Below are positions 35,597 to 43,519 of a DNA stretch of 64,000 nucleotides, in pieces (positions within the stretch are counted from its first letter, which is position 1; each line of letters opens with the position of its first letter). The notes under the pieces were generated by a model, which saw nothing but the letters and a program-made list of their open reading frames with translations, had not been told where the DNA came from and did not search any database. The position numbers were made by a program, and so were the translations under genes. The stretch covers positions 23,308 to 87,307 of the forward strand of contig NZ_OPYN01000152.1 in assembly GCF_900277125.1 (NCBI RefSeq), read 5' to 3'. Source of the stretch: Pseudomonas inefficax (GTDB taxonomy: Bacteria; Pseudomonadota; Gammaproteobacteria; Pseudomonadales; Pseudomonadaceae).

Positions 35597-36384
35597 ACGC
35601 TTACTGGCAGTGCTTCAACGGCATTCTCCTGCGCGAATGCCTGCGTTTCGTCCTGCAGCGCACCCGTTTTCTCAGCGCCCTGGTGCGCCCGCTGCTGTGG
35701 CTGCTGGTGTTCGCTGCCGGCTTTCGCGCGGCCCTGGGCATTGCGATCATCGAGCCCTACGACACCTACATCCCCTACGAGGTGTACATCATTCCGGGCC
35801 TTGCCTGCATGATCCTGCTGTTCAACGGCATGCAGGGCTCGCTGTCGATGGTCTATGACCGGGAGATGGGCAGCATGCGGGTGCTGTTGACCAGCCCGTT
35901 GCCGCGGCCCTTCCTGCTCGGCAGCAAGCTGCTGGCGACCTCGTTGATTTCCTTGCTGCAGGTATACGCCTTCCTTGCCATCGCCTGGTTGTATGGCGTG
36001 CAGCCACCGGCCGCGGGCCTGTTGCTGGCGCTGCCGGCGTTGTTGCTGGTGGCGCTGATGCTCAGTGCCCTGGGGCTGCTGCTGTCGAATGCGATTCGCC
36101 AGCTGGAGAACTTTGCCGGGGTGATGAATTTCGTGATCTTCCCGCTGTTCTTCCTGTCCTCGGCGCTATACCCGTTGTGGAAGATGCGCGAGGCCAGCCA
36201 GTGGCTGTACTGGTTGTGCGCCATTAACCCGTTCACCCATGCCGTGGAACTGGTGCGCTTTGCCTTGTATGAGCGCTTTAACCTGCTGGCGCTGGCGGTA
36301 TGCCTGGGGCTGACCGTGCTGTTCACTCTGCTGGCGATTCTTACCTTCAACCCCCAGCATGCCGCGCTGCGCAAGCCGCGCTGA
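35593..36384 (+). CDS. pedC: ABC-2-type permease PedC
   Basis: 263 aa, about six hydrophobic segments of the ABC-2 (exporter-type) permease family with FNGMQGSLSMVYDREMGSMRVLLTSPL as the family landmark. In ABC-2 systems the direction is usually export. The substrate-binding protein at the operon front is of import type, so the transport direction is open. Overlaps the ATPase gene by 4 bp. Confidence 0.88.
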   Translation: MNAYWQCFNGILLRECLRFVLQRTRFLSALVRPLLWLLVFAAGFRAALGIAIIEPYDTYIPYEVYIIPGLACMILLFNGMQGSLSMVYDREMGSMRVLLTSPLPRPFLLGSKLLATSLISLLQVYAFLAIAWLYGVQPPAAGLLLALPALLLVALMLSALGLLLSNAIRQLENFAGVMNFVIFPLFFLSSALYPLWKMREASQWLYWLCAINPFTHAVELVRFALYERFNLLALAVCLGLTVLFTLLAILTFNPQHAALRKPR

Positions 36385-36402
36385 TTGGTATGCACATGGT
36401 TC

Positions 36403-36489
36403 TTGTGGGAGCGGGTTCACCCGCGAAGAAGGCGACGCGGTGCATGGCACCGGCTGCGCCGGTGTTCGCGGGTAAACCCGCTCCCACAG
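36403..36489. repeat. REP pair
   Basis: Inverted pair TGTGGGAGCGGGTTCACCCG ... GGTAAACCCGCTCCCACAGG after pedC, in a position to end the operon transcript. Confidence 0.85.
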
Positions 36490-36547
36490 GGACCGCGCCA
36501 GCATGCAGATAATGAGTGGGCCTGAAATATTGGCCACTCCAACCATC

Positions 36548-36565
36548 TACTACTTTAGTACTACC
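36548..36565 (+). promoter_or_regulatory. Putative operator upstream of the CXXXCW gene
   Basis: TACTACTTTAGTACTACC contains the perfect palindrome TACTTTAGTA. Center about 86 bp before the start at 36642. Confidence 0.55.
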
Positions 36566-36641
36566 TTTGCTATCTGATCGTCGCATTCACAATGCACCTT
36601 CACTGGCATGTAATGGGTCTATAACAAAAAGGACAAACCCC

Positions 36642-37202
36642 ATGCCACGTGCCCTGCCCCGGCTGCCACGCCCATTGCTGGCGGCGCTTTCCCTGAGCCT
36701 GTCGCTGGGCATCGCCCAGGCCGACACCACGCCGCTGTTCTCCGCCGAGGGCTATCGCACCACCCTCTACCGCAGCCCGACCCCACAACAGGTCGAGGGC
36801 GGCCAGGTCATCGATACCGCCGGGCTGCAAGGCCTGCTGGGGCACACCCCCAAGCCGGTGCTGATCGACGTCTACCGCCGCCAGTGGCTGCAAGGCCGCT
36901 TCATCGAAGATGAACCCCACGCCAACATCCCCGGCAGCCGCTGGCTGGCCAACACCGGCGACGGCGAGCTGAGCCCGGCGTGGCACGATTACTTCGTGCG
37001 CAACCTGCAACAAGCCACCGCCGGGCGCATGGGGCAACCGCTGGTCTTTTACTGCCGCTCCGATTGCTGGTTAAGCTGGAACGCGGTAAAACGCGCCAAA
37101 GCCCTGGGCTATAAGAATCTGTATTGGTACCGCGATGGCCTGGACGCCTGGCAGCAGGCCAACCTGCCGCTGCAGCCGGCGCAGCCAGAACCCTTCCCCT
37201 GA
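36642..37202 (+). CDS. PQQ-associated CXXXCW rhodanese-like protein
   Basis: 186 aa. Signal peptide of about 23 residues ends at AQA. A rhodanese-like fold follows, with the active-site loop YCRSDCWLSWNA. It matches the 'PQQ-dependent catabolism-associated CXXCW motif' family (TIGR03865-type). The Cys pair suggests thiol/disulfide or sulfur handling in the periplasm. It is followed 57 bp later by the AgmR gene and probably co-transcribed. Confidence 0.85.
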   Translation: MPRALPRLPRPLLAALSLSLSLGIAQADTTPLFSAEGYRTTLYRSPTPQQVEGGQVIDTAGLQGLLGHTPKPVLIDVYRRQWLQGRFIEDEPHANIPGSRWLANTGDGELSPAWHDYFVRNLQQATAGRMGQPLVFYCRSDCWLSWNAVKRAKALGYKNLYWYRDGLDAWQQANLPLQPAQPEPFP

Positions 37203-37259
37203 ATTCATCGCCTGCGAACGCGTGCCCGCTCCATCCAATAAAAACGAGGTGAAAAGGCC

Positions 37260-37925
37260 ATGTACAAAATTCTGATTGCCGACGATCACCCCCTGTTTCG
37301 CGAAGCCATCCACAACGTTATCAGCGATGGCTTCCAGGGCAGCGAAGTCATGGAAACTGCCGACCTGGACAGCGCCCTGGCGCTGACCCACGAGCATGAC
37401 GACCTCGACCTGATCCTGCTCGACCTGAACATGCCTGGCATGCATGGCCTCAATGGCCTGATCACCCTGCGCAACGAGGCACCGACCACGCCGGTGGTGA
37501 TTGTCTCGGCCGAGCAGGAAAAGCAGATCGTGCTGCAGGCCATCACTTATGGCGCGGTGGGCTTCATCACCAAGTCCTCGCCACGCTCGCAGATGATCGA
37601 AGCGATAGAGCAGATCCTCAATGGCAATGTCTACCTGCCGCCCGACATCATCCGTGCCCAGAAAAGCAGCACCAGCCGGCGCCTGAACGATGCCCCGAGC
37701 TTCCCGCCGGAAATGCTCCAGGCCCTGACCCGCAAGCAGCTGCTGGTACTCGAGCGCATGACCAAGGGCGAGTCGAACAAGCAGATCGCCTACACCCTGG
37801 ATATCGCCGAGACTACGGTAAAGGCTCACGTTTCGGCGATCCTGCGCAAGCTCAACGTGCACAACCGGGTGCAGGCCATCCTCAGTGCCGGTGATATCGA
37901 TTTCGGTGATTACCTGCGGCGTTGA
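37260..37925 (+). CDS. agmR: LuxR-family response regulator AgmR/ErbR
   Basis: 221 aa. Receiver domain with Asp55 in LILLDLNMPG, then a LuxR-type HTH (MTKGESNKQIAYTLDIAETTVKAHVS). Corresponds to PedR1/AgmR, called ErbR in P. aeruginosa, a regulator of PQQ alcohol oxidation. GAGG lies 12 nt ahead of the ATG. Its cognate kinase is not adjacent on the same strand; the hybrid kinase at 38031 lies convergent. Confidence 0.92.
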   Translation: MYKILIADDHPLFREAIHNVISDGFQGSEVMETADLDSALALTHEHDDLDLILLDLNMPGMHGLNGLITLRNEAPTTPVVIVSAEQEKQIVLQAITYGAVGFITKSSPRSQMIEAIEQILNGNVYLPPDIIRAQKSSTSRRLNDAPSFPPEMLQALTRKQLLVLERMTKGESNKQIAYTLDIAETTVKAHVSAILRKLNVHNRVQAILSAGDIDFGDYLRR

Positions 37926-37929
37926 CCTG

Positions 37930-38029
37930 TTCCGGCCTCTTCGCGGGCTTGCCCGCTCCCACAGGTATTGCGCAACACTGAAACAGCGGGAATCCTGTGG
38001 GAGCGGGCAAGCCCGCGAAGAGGCCGGCG
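37930..38029. repeat. REP pair
   Basis: GGCCTCTTCGCGGGCTTGCC and GCAAGCCCGCGAAGAGGCCG form an inverted pair with arms around 80 bp apart, between convergent agmR and the kinase gene. Confidence 0.8.
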
Positions 38030-38030
38030 G

Positions 38031-39968
38031 CTATGCCACACTGCTGCCCAGCAAGTGGCTCATCGCTGCCTTCAGCTTCATCGGCCGCACCGGCTTGTGC
38101 ATCAGAGTGTGGCCCAGCTCGCGAATCTGTTGCTTGAGCTCGTTGCTGTAGTTGGCGGTGATCATCATCGCCGGCAAGGGCTGGGTGCGGCGGGCATTGA
38201 TCCGCGCCACGGCGTCGACGCCATTGCAGTCGTTGTCCAGGTGGTAGTCGGCGATCAGCAGGTCGGCCTCGGCATGGTAGTTGTCCACCTGGCGCGCCAG
38301 GTCCTCCTCCGATAGCGCGGTGACCACACGGCAACCCCACCCCTCCAGCAGGGTGCGCATGCCGGCGCAAATCGCCGCATCGTTATCCAGCACCCACACC
38401 CGCGCCCCGCGCAGGCGCTCGAGCATCGGCTCGCTGATCGCCAGGCTCGGCTGGGCCTTGGGCGCGGTGGCGCTCAGCGGCACTTCGACCGCGAATACCG
38501 AGCCTTTGCCAAGCCATGAACGCACCCGAATCCGGTGGCCGAGGATGCCGGCGATCTTTTCCACGATCGCCAGGCCCAGGCCCAACCCACGGTCCTGGTC
38601 CGGGCGCTGCACATCGCCGCGCCTGAACTCCTGGAACATTTCGTCCAGGTGCTCTTCGGCGATACCGATACCGCTGTCCCATACTTCGATCCGCAAGCCG
38701 CCACGCTGGCGCCGGCAGCCCAGCACCACGCGGCCGCTGCGGGTGTAGCGAATGGCATTGCTGAGCAGGTTGCGCAGGATCCGCGCCAGCAGCTGAATGT
38801 CACTGCGCACCACGGCGGAACAGCCGACGAAATGCAATTCAAGCCCTTCGCTGCGCGCCACCTGGGCGTATTCGGCAGCGAGGTTGTCCATCAGCTCGCG
38901 CAGGGCGAACGGGGCGACATCGGCCTTGATCACACCGGCATCGAGTTTGGATATGTCCACCAGGGTACCTAGCAGGTTCTCCACATCCTGCAGGGAGTTG
39001 CTGACATTACGCACCAAATGAGCACTGTTCTGCGGCTCGCGGTGCTCCAGCAAGGCACTGGTGAACAGCCGCGCCGCGTTCAGCGGTTGCAGCAGGTCAT
39101 GGCTGACGGCGGCAAGGAACTTGGTTTTCGACAGGTTGGCCTGCTCGGCCTCGCGCTTGGCCTCGCGCAAGCGCGATTCCACCCGGCTGCGCTCCTCGAT
39201 TTCGCGCAGCAGCTGCTCGTTGAGGCTGGTCAGCTCGGCGGTGCGCTCGCGCACCCGTTGCTCCAGGTGCTGATACGCCTGGTGCAGCGCCTGTGCGGTA
39301 TTGCGCCGCTCGGTGATATCGCGGATCAACACGAAGATGCCCACCACTTCACCATTGGCCAGGCGGTTCGGCACGTAGGAGCGCAGCATGTAGCGTTCCT
39401 GGCCGTTGATGTTGGTTTCGGCAAACTCGAAGGTTACGCTCTCACCCGCCAGCGCACGCGCCACGTAGGCTTCTAGGCGCTGATAATGCTGTTCGCTGTG
39501 GGCCTCGCGCAGGCTCTGGCCCAGCATCACCCCGCGAGGCCAGCAGTACCATTCTTCATAGACCTTGTTGGTGAACTCGTAGACCAGGTCGGCATTCAGG
39601 TAGGCGATCAGCGCCGGCACATGGTCGGTGATCAGGCGAATCTGGTGCTGGTGGGCAGTCTCGGCCCGCTGCCGGGCCTCGCTGAGCAGGTGGTTGACGG
39701 CCTTGAGCTCGGCCATGGCCTGGTTCAGCGCTTCGGTACGCTCGCGCACCTGCTCGGCCAGCACCACCGAATGCTGGAACGCGGCATAAGGGTCGTTGCC
39801 CCGCGTTACGCCAGACTCGATACGCTCGATCAGCGCGCCGTTGATACGCTGCAGCTTGTGGTTCTGGTGCTGCAGCCGGGCGACCTCGGCCTGCAGTTCA
39901 GCGACCGACAGGAGGCCGGTTGCGGGCAATGGCGACCCCGGTGAAGGTCTGGTTGATGTGCATGCCAT
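38031..39968 (-). CDS. pedS1: PAS hybrid kinase, NahK/PedS1-like
   Basis: 645 aa cytoplasmic hybrid kinase. A coiled N-terminus and PAS domain (RLITDHVPALIAYLNADLVYEF) lead to HisKA with VSHDLLQPLNAARLF. HATPase_c (NAIRYT; GLGLGLAIVEK) and a C-terminal receiver (LLIADYHLDNDCNG) follow. ATG 39968 has GGAG 9 nt upstream. Its start lies inside the FIST gene: the two genes overlap by 71 bp. In P. aeruginosa the FIST neighbour (NosP) controls NahK, and the same pairing suggests that nitric oxide or other input tunes this kinase. Also called ErcS' in the alcohol cascade. Confidence 0.88.
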   Translation of the reverse strand: MACTSTRPSPGSPLPATGLLSVAELQAEVARLQHQNHKLQRINGALIERIESGVTRGNDPYAAFQHSVVLAEQVRERTEALNQAMAELKAVNHLLSEARQRAETAHQHQIRLITDHVPALIAYLNADLVYEFTNKVYEEWYCWPRGVMLGQSLREAHSEQHYQRLEAYVARALAGESVTFEFAETNINGQERYMLRSYVPNRLANGEVVGIFVLIRDITERRNTAQALHQAYQHLEQRVRERTAELTSLNEQLLREIEERSRVESRLREAKREAEQANLSKTKFLAAVSHDLLQPLNAARLFTSALLEHREPQNSAHLVRNVSNSLQDVENLLGTLVDISKLDAGVIKADVAPFALRELMDNLAAEYAQVARSEGLELHFVGCSAVVRSDIQLLARILRNLLSNAIRYTRSGRVVLGCRRQRGGLRIEVWDSGIGIAEEHLDEMFQEFRRGDVQRPDQDRGLGLGLAIVEKIAGILGHRIRVRSWLGKGSVFAVEVPLSATAPKAQPSLAISEPMLERLRGARVWVLDNDAAICAGMRTLLEGWGCRVVTALSEEDLARQVDNYHAEADLLIADYHLDNDCNGVDAVARINARRTQPLPAMMITANYSNELKQQIRELGHTLMHKPVRPMKLKAAMSHLLGSSVA

Positions 39969-41061
39969 TGAACTGTTCTCCGTAGGTGTTGAAGCCAATC
40001 ACCCGCTGCTCGCGCAGGAACGCGCCGATCGGCTCCAGGCCTTGCCGGGCTTCCAGCTCCAGCCGCCGCAGAAAGCAATCGCAACCGATGGTCAGCAGCA
40101 GCGGGCCGAGGCGCTGCTGCAAGCCGTCGAACAACTGGTGCAGGTTCGGCAACAGCGGGCCCGGGGTCATGGCGGTGAGCACGATGCCGTTTTCCACCGC
40201 GCAGTAGAAACTCAGGCTCAGGTCCGGGTGCACTTGCTGGATCGCCCGCACGTAATACTGGTCGTGGATGCGCACGGCCAGTGGATGGGCGGCGAATACC
40301 CGATGATCGAGCTCGGCCACCGGCACGCCGATGTGCCGGGCGTATTCCTCGGCAGCAGGCTCGGCATTCAGCTCGAAGACCCGGCGCTGGGCACTGTCGG
40401 CGCCGGTGACCACCAGCTTTTCCTGGCGCGGCAGGATGTGGTGGGTGGTGAACACTTCGAAGTCGAGCCAGGTATTGACCAGCACCACTACCGCTGCGCC
40501 ATGGTGGAACGCGCCGCCGAAATACACGTGGGTGCGGGTCAGGTAGTTGTCGTCGCCGGCCGAACCGCCGAAATGCGGGATGTCGCCCAGGGCCGCACTG
40601 AGGGCGGCGAGCACCATCTCCTCGCGGCTGGACAAGCCGTCGAGCAGGGTCAGGGCAAAGCTGCGGCCCTTGATCGGCGCCAGGGCATTGCTGCGGCAGG
40701 TGCCGACCAGGCGCTCGACCATCTGCTGGGCGTCGATCAGGCTGAAGCTCTCCATTTCATCGATCAGCTCGGCGGCGATGGAAAAGTGCCGATGATCGAA
40801 CCCGACCGCCGTTATGCAATTGCGGCCGTAGCCCAGCGGGGTGATTTCCCCGGCGCTGGTGCAACCGACCAGGCGGATGCCACCAAAACCCTGCTCCAGC
40901 GCTTCGCCCAAGGCCTGCAGGTCGTATTCGGCAGAGCAGAAGAACAGCACGAAGCCCAGGTGCGGGTGCAGCAACTGCGCCGCCAGCTCCTGGGCTGCCT
41001 GCCGGGCGTCGGTTGCCTGCGACATGGCGCTGACCACACCGTCGTTGTGAGCCTGCTGCAT
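39898..41061 (-). CDS. nosP: FIST-domain sensor, NosP-like
   Basis: 387 aa. FIST_N (about 30-215) and FIST_C (about 225-365) domains; no signal peptide or transmembrane helix. It is upstream of a hybrid kinase that it overlaps by 71 bp, matching the NosP-NahK locus of P. aeruginosa, where NosP binds haem and nitric oxide and inhibits NahK. The haem ligand cannot be assigned from this sequence. GAATGCTACTTGGGTAGC lies about 68 bp upstream. Confidence 0.85.
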   Translation of the reverse strand: MQQAHNDGVVSAMSQATDARQAAQELAAQLLHPHLGFVLFFCSAEYDLQALGEALEQGFGGIRLVGCTSAGEITPLGYGRNCITAVGFDHRHFSIAAELIDEMESFSLIDAQQMVERLVGTCRSNALAPIKGRSFALTLLDGLSSREEMVLAALSAALGDIPHFGGSAGDDNYLTRTHVYFGGAFHHGAAVVVLVNTWLDFEVFTTHHILPRQEKLVVTGADSAQRRVFELNAEPAAEEYARHIGVPVAELDHRVFAAHPLAVRIHDQYYVRAIQQVHPDLSLSFYCAVENGIVLTAMTPGPLLPNLHQLFDGLQQRLGPLLLTIGCDCFLRRLELEARQGLEPIGAFLREQRVIGFNTYGEQFNGMHINQTFTGVAIARNRPPVGR

Positions 41062-41119
41062 GGTGGTCTCCGGCGCGGGGTGGCTGAGGGTTCAGTGTAC
41101 GAAGGTGGGTACCGGGGAC

Positions 41120-41137
41120 GAATGCTACTTGGGTAGC
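41120..41137 (-). promoter_or_regulatory. Putative operator upstream of nosP
   Basis: GAATGCTACTTGGGTAGC; the inner GCTACTTGGGTAGC is a near-perfect palindrome. It shares GAATGCTACTT with the pqqA2 site at 20188. Confidence 0.55.
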
Positions 41138-41195
41138 GGGTGGGCGGTTCGATGGGTGTAAATGCAGGGAACCAACCTCAGGCCAGCCGTGGTCA

Positions 41196-41283
41196 CTGTG
41201 GGAGCGGGTTTACCCGCGAAGAATGCGACGCGGTGTATGGCACCGGCTTCGCCGGTGTTCGCGGGTAAACCCGCTCCCACAGG
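41196..41283. repeat. REP pair
   Basis: Inverted pair TGTGGGAGCGGGTTTACCCG ... CGGGTAAACCCGCTCCCACA between nosP and the porin gene. Confidence 0.85.
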
Positions 41284-41331
41284 GGCCTCAGCCACGGTGC
41301 GATGCGCACACCGTGGCTGGAGGCAGGGTCA

Positions 41332-42516
41332 TTACCAGGTCAGCACCGCCCCCACCGCAAAGGTATCGGTGTCTTCGTTCTGGTCACTGGTTTCATGGCC
41401 ATCGATGGAAAACTGGTTGTACTCGGCAACCAGCTTGAGGTTGTCGTTGACGTCATGGAACAGCGCCACGCCACGGGTTTCATAATCCGCACCACTGCCC
41501 ACCGCGCCGTTGCCGTCGTCCTTGGTCTTGCCATAGGACAGCGCCACGCGGTTCTTGCCGACCTTGTAGGAGCCCTGCAGCAGGTAACCGTCACTGTCGA
41601 CATTGCGCAAGGTCGGCTCGCCAGCGTTGTTGGTGAAGAACGGGTTGATGCCTTTGGCCTGGAACCCCGAGCCGGTCAGCGACAGCCCGCCCATCTTCGC
41701 CTGCACACCATAGCCGACACCTTTGGAGGTGACCGACTGCACCGCCGGGTCGGTGTTGTCGGAGGTCTGGTAGCTGCCGTTGAGCCAGCTGTAGATCTGC
41801 GCCCCGCCCAGGTCGAACTGGTAGGTGATCTCGCTTTCGGTACGCGGGTTCTCCTGGTAGGCCTTGCCGGTCGGGCTGCTGTCGTTGGTGTCCACCGGGT
41901 CCATGATGCCCACCGCCACCCGCAGGCCGTCCATCACCGGCGTGCGGTAGGTGATCTGCGATGTGGGGAACGGGTAAGGGTAGCCGCTACCGATATTGCC
42001 GAACGATACACCGCCGCCGTCCACCAGCCCCAGGGTGTCACTGACCTGGCCGTAGCCGGCCAGCAGTTCGTCGAGCAGGATGTTGGAACGGGCGAACAGC
42101 CCGAAGTCCTTGCCGATCAGCACCTCTCCCCACTCGGGGTTGGCCACGGTACCGTAGAACTGGCGCACGTCGATGGCGGTGTCGGTACCGTTGGTTTCGC
42201 TGTCGTTGATGGTGACCCAGAACGAGGCGCGTGCGCCGAGCTTCAGGTCATCCACCTGCTTGCCCATGTTGAAGCCCAGGTAGTTGGGCAGAAAGCCCAT
42301 CTTCACCCGCGACTGGCGGCGGTCGAATTGCTCGCCTTCGCGATCGACATCGCTGTTCACGTAAAAGGCGTTGATGTAGCCGTCGGTGGAGAAAGTCGTC
42401 TGGTCCTTGTCGTACAGCATGATCTCGGCCTGGGCGACGCTGCTCAGGCAAAAGGTCGACAGGCTGACGGCAGCAGCCGCAAGCAAACGTGGGGATAGAT
42501 TCTTATTGTTGTACAT
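41332..42516 (-). CDS. Gram-negative outer-membrane porin
   Basis: 394 aa from ATG 42516 (MYNNKNLS). Signal peptide ends at VAQA and the barrel runs from about residue 30 to the C-terminal Trp (AVLTW). It resembles trimeric general porins (Gram-negative porin OmpC-like PF13609 type), not OprD. Its place at the end of the ped region suggests a role in substrate entry, which is inference. A strong palindrome lies upstream at 42688. Confidence 0.88.
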   Translation of the reverse strand: MYNNKNLSPRLLAAAAVSLSTFCLSSVAQAEIMLYDKDQTTFSTDGYINAFYVNSDVDREGEQFDRRQSRVKMGFLPNYLGFNMGKQVDDLKLGARASFWVTINDSETNGTDTAIDVRQFYGTVANPEWGEVLIGKDFGLFARSNILLDELLAGYGQVSDTLGLVDGGGVSFGNIGSGYPYPFPTSQITYRTPVMDGLRVAVGIMDPVDTNDSSPTGKAYQENPRTESEITYQFDLGGAQIYSWLNGSYQTSDNTDPAVQSVTSKGVGYGVQAKMGGLSLTGSGFQAKGINPFFTNNAGEPTLRNVDSDGYLLQGSYKVGKNRVALSYGKTKDDGNGAVGSGADYETRGVALFHDVNDNLKLVAEYNQFSIDGHETSDQNEDTDTFAVGAVLTW

Positions 42517-42687
42517 GGCGCGCTCCGAAACGGGGACGGGATGTCGGAGGCGATTATCAGAAGCGGGCAAACAGCCAGAAACGCTGCCTTGGAGGGGGCT
42601 GGCAGGTGCTTTGGGCCGACGCGCAGGGCGTGATGATTCCGGCCCAGGACCGGATTACGCCCAGAGGCAAGACTTCTGGTGTAACCC

Positions 42688-42710
42688 GTAGTAGGCGTCG
42701 GGCCTACTAC
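42688..42710. promoter_or_regulatory. Palindrome upstream of porin / after regulator gene
   Basis: GTAGTAGGC and GCCTACTAC form a 9-bp inverted repeat around a 5-nt centre, 6 bp beyond the stop of the XRE-cupin gene and 172 bp before the porin start. GTAGTAGG matches the sites at 22020 and 27517. It could be an operator for the porin or a terminator for the regulator gene; there is no T-run. Confidence 0.5.
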
Positions 42711-42716
42711 CGCCCT

Positions 42717-43271
42717 TCAGCTGAACACCCAGAGCACGCGGGTGGGCTTGTCGGTGAGGTTGGCGTAACGAAAACTGGCGTGGGGTTGCAGCTGAAAACT
42801 GTCACTGGCGCGCAGCGTTACCGGCTCGCCGCCATCCAGCCAGACGGTCAGTTCGCCTTCGAGCACGAAGCAGCCCTGCTCCGAGCTGTCGTCCAGATAC
42901 TCCTCGCCACTGCTGGCCCCCGGCTCCAGATGGCTGTCGAGCATGGAGAACGCGCCCGTTATCGTCGGGGATGCCAGCACATCGGTGATGCCACCGGCCA
43001 GGTGAAGGGTACGACGCTCGTGCGGGCGGGTGACCCAGTCGAGTTCGCGGGGCTTGTCCAGCTTGTAGAAATAGGCGGTGGAGACGCCGAGCTCTTCGCT
43101 GATAGCCGTGAGATCGGCCACGGTCGGGCGCGACACGCCTCGTTCGACCTGGGACAGAAAGCCCACCGAACGGCCGATGCGCTGGGCCAGTTCGCCCAGT
43201 GTCAGGCCCTTGAACTTGCGCAGGTCGCGAATCAGTACGGCCAGGCCTTCGATTTCTTCGTGCACTTTCAT
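42717..43271 (-). CDS. XRE-cupin transcriptional regulator (PuuR-like), copy 1
   Basis: 184 aa. HTH_XRE (about 8-65; LTLGELAQRIGRSVGFLSQVERG) followed by a cupin_2 domain (about 105-180). PuuR-like proteins sense an amine or its gamma-glutamyl derivative. The protein is highly similar to the regulator at 47180-47734 (long identical stretches, such as SVGFLSQVERGVSRPTVADL). It is located after the aminotransferase gene with a REP-containing gap. No good SD precedes ATG 43271. Confidence 0.88.
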   Translation of the reverse strand: MKVHEEIEGLAVLIRDLRKFKGLTLGELAQRIGRSVGFLSQVERGVSRPTVADLTAISEELGVSTAYFYKLDKPRELDWVTRPHERRTLHLAGGITDVLASPTITGAFSMLDSHLEPGASSGEEYLDDSSEQGCFVLEGELTVWLDGGEPVTLRASDSFQLQPHASFRYANLTDKPTRVLWVFS

Positions 43272-43317
43272 GGTTGAATCGCGACTTTCGGATGGGAAAA
43301 ATTGATGCCCTGAAAAG

Positions 43318-43334
43318 TACATGATTCATTTCAC
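43318..43334. promoter_or_regulatory. Putative XRE-cupin operator, copy 1
   Basis: TACATGATTCATTTCAC, 47 bp before the copy 1 regulator start. It matches TACATGAAAAATTTCAC at 47782-47798, which lies 48 bp before the copy 2 start. Only three positions differ. Confidence 0.6.
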
Positions 43335-43360
43335 AAAGCAAGATGCTTCATGGCGATCTT

Positions 43361-43476
43361 AGGGCTGCTTTGCAGCCCTTCGCGGGCACGCCCGCTCCCA
43401 CAGGGATCGCGCTTCTCCTGAACCCGGCGCCAGACCTGTGGGAGCGGGCGTGCCCGCGAAGGGTCGCAAAGCGGCC
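43361..43476. repeat. REP pair
   Basis: AGGGCTGCTTTGCAGCCCTT next to GCGGGCACGCCCGCTCCCAC, and the mirrored TGTGGGAGCGGGCGTGCCCG further on, between the aminotransferase gene and the regulator promoter. Confidence 0.85.
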
Positions 43477-43519
43477 CCAAACTATTCAACTGACTGGCAC
43501 CAGTCCCAGGGCTCTTCCC

